Source: Echinococcus granulosus
Taxonomy: Eukaryota > Platyhelminthes > Cestoda > Cyclophyllidea > Taeniidae
Length of the DNA stretch: 64,000 nt
Direction of reading: 5' to 3'
NCBI RefSeq assembly: GCF_000524195.1
Contig: NW_020170507.1
Location: 83,705 to 147,704 of the forward strand
Numbering within the stretch: the stretch's first letter is position 1; each line of letters opens with the position of its first letter. Positions 61,901-64,000 of this stretch are shown here, piece after piece. The position numbers and the translations under genes were made by a program. The notes beneath the pieces are model-generated. The model worked only from the letters and a program-made list of their open reading frames with translations. It ran no database searches and was not told where the DNA came from.

Positions 61901-63216
61901 TAACCAAGAATTCCAGTTTGTGACTGGGAACAGCAAAGTACATTGCTAAGAGCCCAGAGGAGCTGTAGTAGATGTAAAAACATCCCCAAAAGAGCGTGGA
62001 AAAGGAAAGTAAGAAGAGATTACTTTTCCACCAATGCCAATTTAATGGAAGAGGGATGGCTTAACTGATTCCGCCGCGATAAAATAGGAAATCGTCATAG
62101 ACAGGTAGTCGCCAAGGTAGCATATAAGTTCAACTAGTTATGGGCGATTGAGACCTAAAAACCGACCGTTTAATAATGATTCGACATCTAGTTGTTGGGA
62201 CACAAGTGTATTAGTATAAAGTTTGACATGACATGAGACTACTTGTTTTGACAAACTGACGTGTTGAAGAAACTGGATACGAAAATCATTTACAATGGCA
62301 CATATGGTTCGATAAACACCTAGATAAAAGAATGTTTTTATAACATCATATTTACGTTAATAAAAAGCCAATGCCCAATTTGAAATCAGACATCCATTGA
62401 ACACTGTACCTTAGAACAATGTCTACACCGCTGAACACTGCAGTAAGCCAGCAATGATTGCCACTGGATGAACCAAACAGCTGTGGTTTTCGCTCAGACC
62501 CTCTTTTAGCAAATTGAAAAAAAAGGAAATGGCTAGAGAAGAAAACTGAGGCAGACCACTTACTCTGAGAAAACGCTCAAAGTATGACTTCATGTTCTCT
62601 AGAAAGTGGTGAGACTGAGCCCCATACCGTCGAGCGTGTAATCGATGGGAAATCCGCGACCCATGAAACTCTACCAGCCTCTGTTCCAATACATAGAACT
62701 CCGCATACTTCCTGTAAAAAGAAAAAAATCATTGGTTGTGAGGTAACCAAATAATCTCGCTTAGTTGTTTATAGTGAGAATGGGATAACTGCGGAAAATT
62801 CGTAAAATATGCCATTCGTCGAAATGAGCATCATTACAATCTGCGATTTTTCACATCCAAAGACCAGATTTGTGCGAATTCCGCTTTATGAGACGTCTAG
62901 TCGCTAGAAGTTGGGAGAAAACCTAGCTCAAGGCGTGTCTGTCTCTACCTCGTCTTCATTCTCCATGCTCCTCCTCCACTTCGCATGCGATCATGCACTT
63001 CTCCAATGTTAATGCCACTACCAATGACAAGGAAAGGTGATAGTAATCGTGTAAAGAAATAACATCGAGGAATACGGAGAATGAGGATGAAAATGAAGTT
63101 GTATCACTCGCCCTCACACCTTTGAGTTGCATCGAGTAGATGACCTTCTGTCATAACTGTTGGTCGACTTTCAGCTAGTGGACAATTCCTTATCATCGAT
63201 TGTGTCTGCTGCATTA
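52725..63216 (-). CDS. SNX14: SNX14-like sorting nexin (3' ten exons)
   Basis: Joined exons on -: 63216-63120, 63017-62949, 62711-62564, 61603-61457, 57870-57667, 56113-55890, 55341-55055, 53326-53299, 53210-53146 and 52912-52725. They give about 484 residues, and every junction is GT...AG with matching phase. SNX14 is an SNX-RGS family protein anchored in the ER that acts at ER-endolysosome and ER-lipid-droplet contacts in animals. Seen here: PX-domain segments (KYAEFYVLEQRLVEFHG; FLENMKSYFERFLR; LLTQPFLRKSEL), the SNX14-typical LGKFVKSMP...LLAKEKGQF after the PX domain, a divergent linker, and the C-terminal nexin domain (LPGLLRRAIL, QVEQFLRLLVR, DSIFFPSPP, LGRVFEVFQHGKWNKQLTYV, LLDHILLELFPDIF). 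The pattern K-Q-L-T-Y-V-L-L-D near the end is characteristic of SNX14 rather than SNX13, 19 or 25. The N-terminal transmembrane, PXA and RGS regions lie outside the window. Confidence 0.9.
53146..53210 (-). CDS. SNX14: SNX14-like nexin-domain exon
   Basis: 65 nt, acceptor TTTCACTAG and donor AACC/GTAAGT, phase 2 in and 1 out. It encodes SEREKAVRREKVYAGLRQLI, an Arg-rich helix ahead of the last helices of the domain. Confidence 0.88.
53299..53326 (-). CDS. SNX14: SNX14-like 28-nt micro-exon
   Basis: Bounded by TCTTTTTTTAG and GTAAGC, phase 1 in and 2 out. It encodes (D)SIFFPSPP(R), joining the preceding exon's final G to make Asp and the next exon's A to make Arg. This is the R-D-x-I/F-W/F-P motif position of sorting nexin C-terminal domains, which supports the exon despite its size. 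Confidence 0.85.
55055..55341 (-). CDS. SNX14: SNX14-like nexin-domain exon
   Basis: 287 nt, phase 2 in and 1 out, acceptor TCTTTCCCAG and donor CGAG/GTACAA. It encodes YEVICALEQMGWNLEVL, a Ser/Ala-rich insert, LPGLLRRAILNVGL and the amphipathic stretch LHMRRQVEQFLRLLVRNDYL that corresponds to the helical core of the nexin C-terminal domain. Confidence 0.9.
55890..56113 (-). CDS. SNX14: SNX14-like exon, start of nexin domain region
   Basis: 224 nt, phase 0 in and 2 out, acceptor CATGTGTAG and donor CTG/GTAAGA. It encodes MEGSYVTSFYDFFGYLADNF, a Lys/Ser-rich insert and YVDFLQWVQRITLTCW. Confidence 0.85.
57667..57870 (-). CDS. SNX14: SNX14-like linker exon
   Basis: 204 nt, exactly 68 codons, phase 0 at both ends, acceptor CCCATTTCAG and donor GAG/GTACAA. 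The correct frame starts KGQFTDKFLTAFRSSC, directly continuing LLAKE and matching the K-G-Q-x-x-x-x-F-I-x-x-F pattern of SNX14. It contains no methionine, so a start-based ORF scan reports only the wrong frame here. The rest is a basic, low-conservation linker. Confidence 0.85.
57871..61456 (-). other. SNX14-like intron (3.6 kb)
   Basis: The longest intron of this gene in the window, phase 0. Several short open frames on the - strand were checked; none fits the protein family or the phase. Confidence 0.75.
61457..61603 (-). CDS. SNX14: SNX14-like PX C-terminal exon
   Basis: 147 nt, 49 codons, phase 0 at both ends, acceptor TTTGTTTCAG and donor GTTTGT. It encodes YLLTQPFLRKSELMYTFLTS and then IRLGKFVKSMPILLAKE, the helix and SNX14-specific segment after the PX fold. 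Confidence 0.92.
62564..62711 (-). CDS. SNX14: SNX14-like PX-domain exon (core)
   Basis: 148 nt after acceptor TTTCTTTTTACAG, donor AGA/GTAAGT, phase 2 in and 0 out. It encodes YAEFYVLEQRLVEFHG, then a loop HRLHARRYG, then FLENMKSYFERFLR. The loop has L-H-A-R-R where SNX14 relatives have L-P-x-K-R. Confidence 0.92.
62949..63017 (-). CDS. SNX14: SNX14-like PX-domain exon (first strands)
   Basis: 69 nt, phase 2 at both ends, acceptor CATTGGTAG and donor GTAGAG. It encodes GINIGEVHDRMRSGGGAW, ending in W-R-M-K-T-R, where the family has a beta strand, a variable loop and a W-x-V-x-R-R strand. The arginine codon is completed by the next exon to give R-K-Y-A-E-F-Y. Confidence 0.75.
63120..63216 (-). 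CDS. SNX14: SNX14-like exon upstream of the PX domain (tentative)
   Basis: 97 nt between a GT-rich, weak acceptor (GTACCCAG) and a good donor (CAAAG/GTGTGA). The open frame ends in phase 2 exactly as the next exon requires. The protein segment (MIRNCPLAESRPTVMTEGHL) is not clearly conserved, so this exon rests on splice phase alone. Confidence 0.45.
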
Positions 63217-64000
63217 CTGGGTACATCCACACACGCGCACACACACACAAGCACACAAAATGACCATGGTATTGTGGGGATGAGATGAAGTGGTGCGTGT
63301 TCCAGAGGCGTGAGATGGTTGGTGGAGTAGGGGGTCATTTGGAGGTAAACAATGATGTATTTCCTCCCGTAACAAACGGTAGAACAAAGCACAGATGCTA
63401 CGCCTCAAAGCACATCAGTCAGACTGCTAACCATCGCAAACTGGCGCCTTTTACGATGTGGAAGAAGCGAAGAACGAACTGAGGATCTCTGCACCTTACT
63501 CTCATTCACTATTCCACGTGGCCCTCATGTGCTTAGTACGCACTACGAATTCTCCGCTTAGTATAGGTCCAAACTAATTGTTTCACCACCCACATTATAT
63601 ATTGCTAAAACTTGTTCCCAACTTGTTAATCTCAATTTGACCTGCCGACAATGGCGCGCGATTCCCCCTGATTAAGAACATAGCATCTTGGTCTTCCTCA
63701 ACTTGATGCAGCATCCATCTTTGAGTAATTCACCACTAGCTTCGAGTAACGTGAACCACTTGATTCTGGGAGGTACGTTGTTTTCCTACCACCCACGACA
63801 TCTTCAAATTTGACGAGAAGCTTCTACAGCCGTGCAGCCGAGTCAGACTCGGCTCATGAAGCACCCGAACTCGTATCCCATTCACCAGGTTAAAGCGGCA
63901 TTGAAGATACGAGGGAGAGAAATGGTAGAGAGCACAGCGAAGACTGGCGCATGGATAGACTGATGTTTACCTAGGCTTCATGATGCACGCATATAAACAA
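63217..64000. other. Probable SNX14-like intron and (CA)n tract
   Basis: Upstream sequence of the SNX14-like gene within the window. A (CA)n microsatellite lies at 63228-63257. A - strand open stretch near 63.8-63.9 kb looks protein-like in places but lacks a convincing acceptor and donor pair, so no exon is called. Confidence 0.4.
63228..63257. repeat. (CA)n microsatellite
   Basis: About 30 bp of imperfect CA/CG repeats on the + strand, immediately before the acceptor of the tentative SNX14-like exon. On the transcribed strand it forms a GT-rich tract. Confidence 0.85.

Noticed and set aside
63780..63900. Possible additional upstream exon of the SNX14-like gene
   Set aside because: The - strand frame is open but lacks a convincing acceptor and donor pair and does not match the family by eye.

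Overview
This is eukaryotic genomic DNA. Coding density is low, and short exons bounded by GT...AG introns of about 90 bp to 5 kb sit in AT-rich non-coding sequence. I could assemble three protein-coding genes by matching splice sites, codon phase and protein-family patterns across exons. The combination of metazoan gene families (GT43 glucuronyltransferase, SNX14-type sorting nexin), intron structure, and a small LTR retrotransposon (TRIM) family suggests a flatworm, most likely a tapeworm. The organism assignment is inference.

Layout: (1) About 6.7-9.1 kb, + strand: the last three exons of a beta-1,3-glucuronyltransferase (GT43), with its DDD metal/UDP motif. Its 5' exon(s) were not found and probably lie left of the window. 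(2) 9.1-30.4 kb: a gene-poor interval carrying many copies of one interspersed repeat. By comparing copies I resolve it as a TRIM (terminal-repeat retrotransposon in miniature): an LTR of about 170-200 bp, a primer-binding site beginning TGGTGGCAGC, about 0.7 kb of internal sequence without an obvious ORF, and a polypurine tract, then a second LTR. Two near-complete copies (15.85-16.89 and 19.72-20.83 kb), truncated copies and many solo LTRs are present. (3) 42.2-30.4 kb, - strand: a four-exon, 697-residue single-pass membrane protein with signal peptide, cysteine-rich Ig-like ectodomain, Thr-rich mucin-like stalk, one transmembrane helix, and a cytoplasmic tail of about 410 residues. I do not recognise the family; it is the most intriguing gene here. 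All three junctions are phase 1. (4) 42.2-52.7 kb: intergenic, with two more solo LTRs. (5) 63.2-52.7 kb, - strand: the 3' ten exons of an SNX14-like sorting nexin (PX domain, linker, C-terminal nexin domain), including a 28-nt micro-exon. The N-terminal membrane anchor, PXA and RGS parts lie beyond the right edge.

The three genes belong to unrelated processes (proteoglycan linker synthesis in the Golgi, ER/lipid traffic, and a cell-surface receptor or adhesion protein), so no operon or pathway logic joins them. No rRNA, tRNA, CRISPR array or bacterial-type operon was seen.
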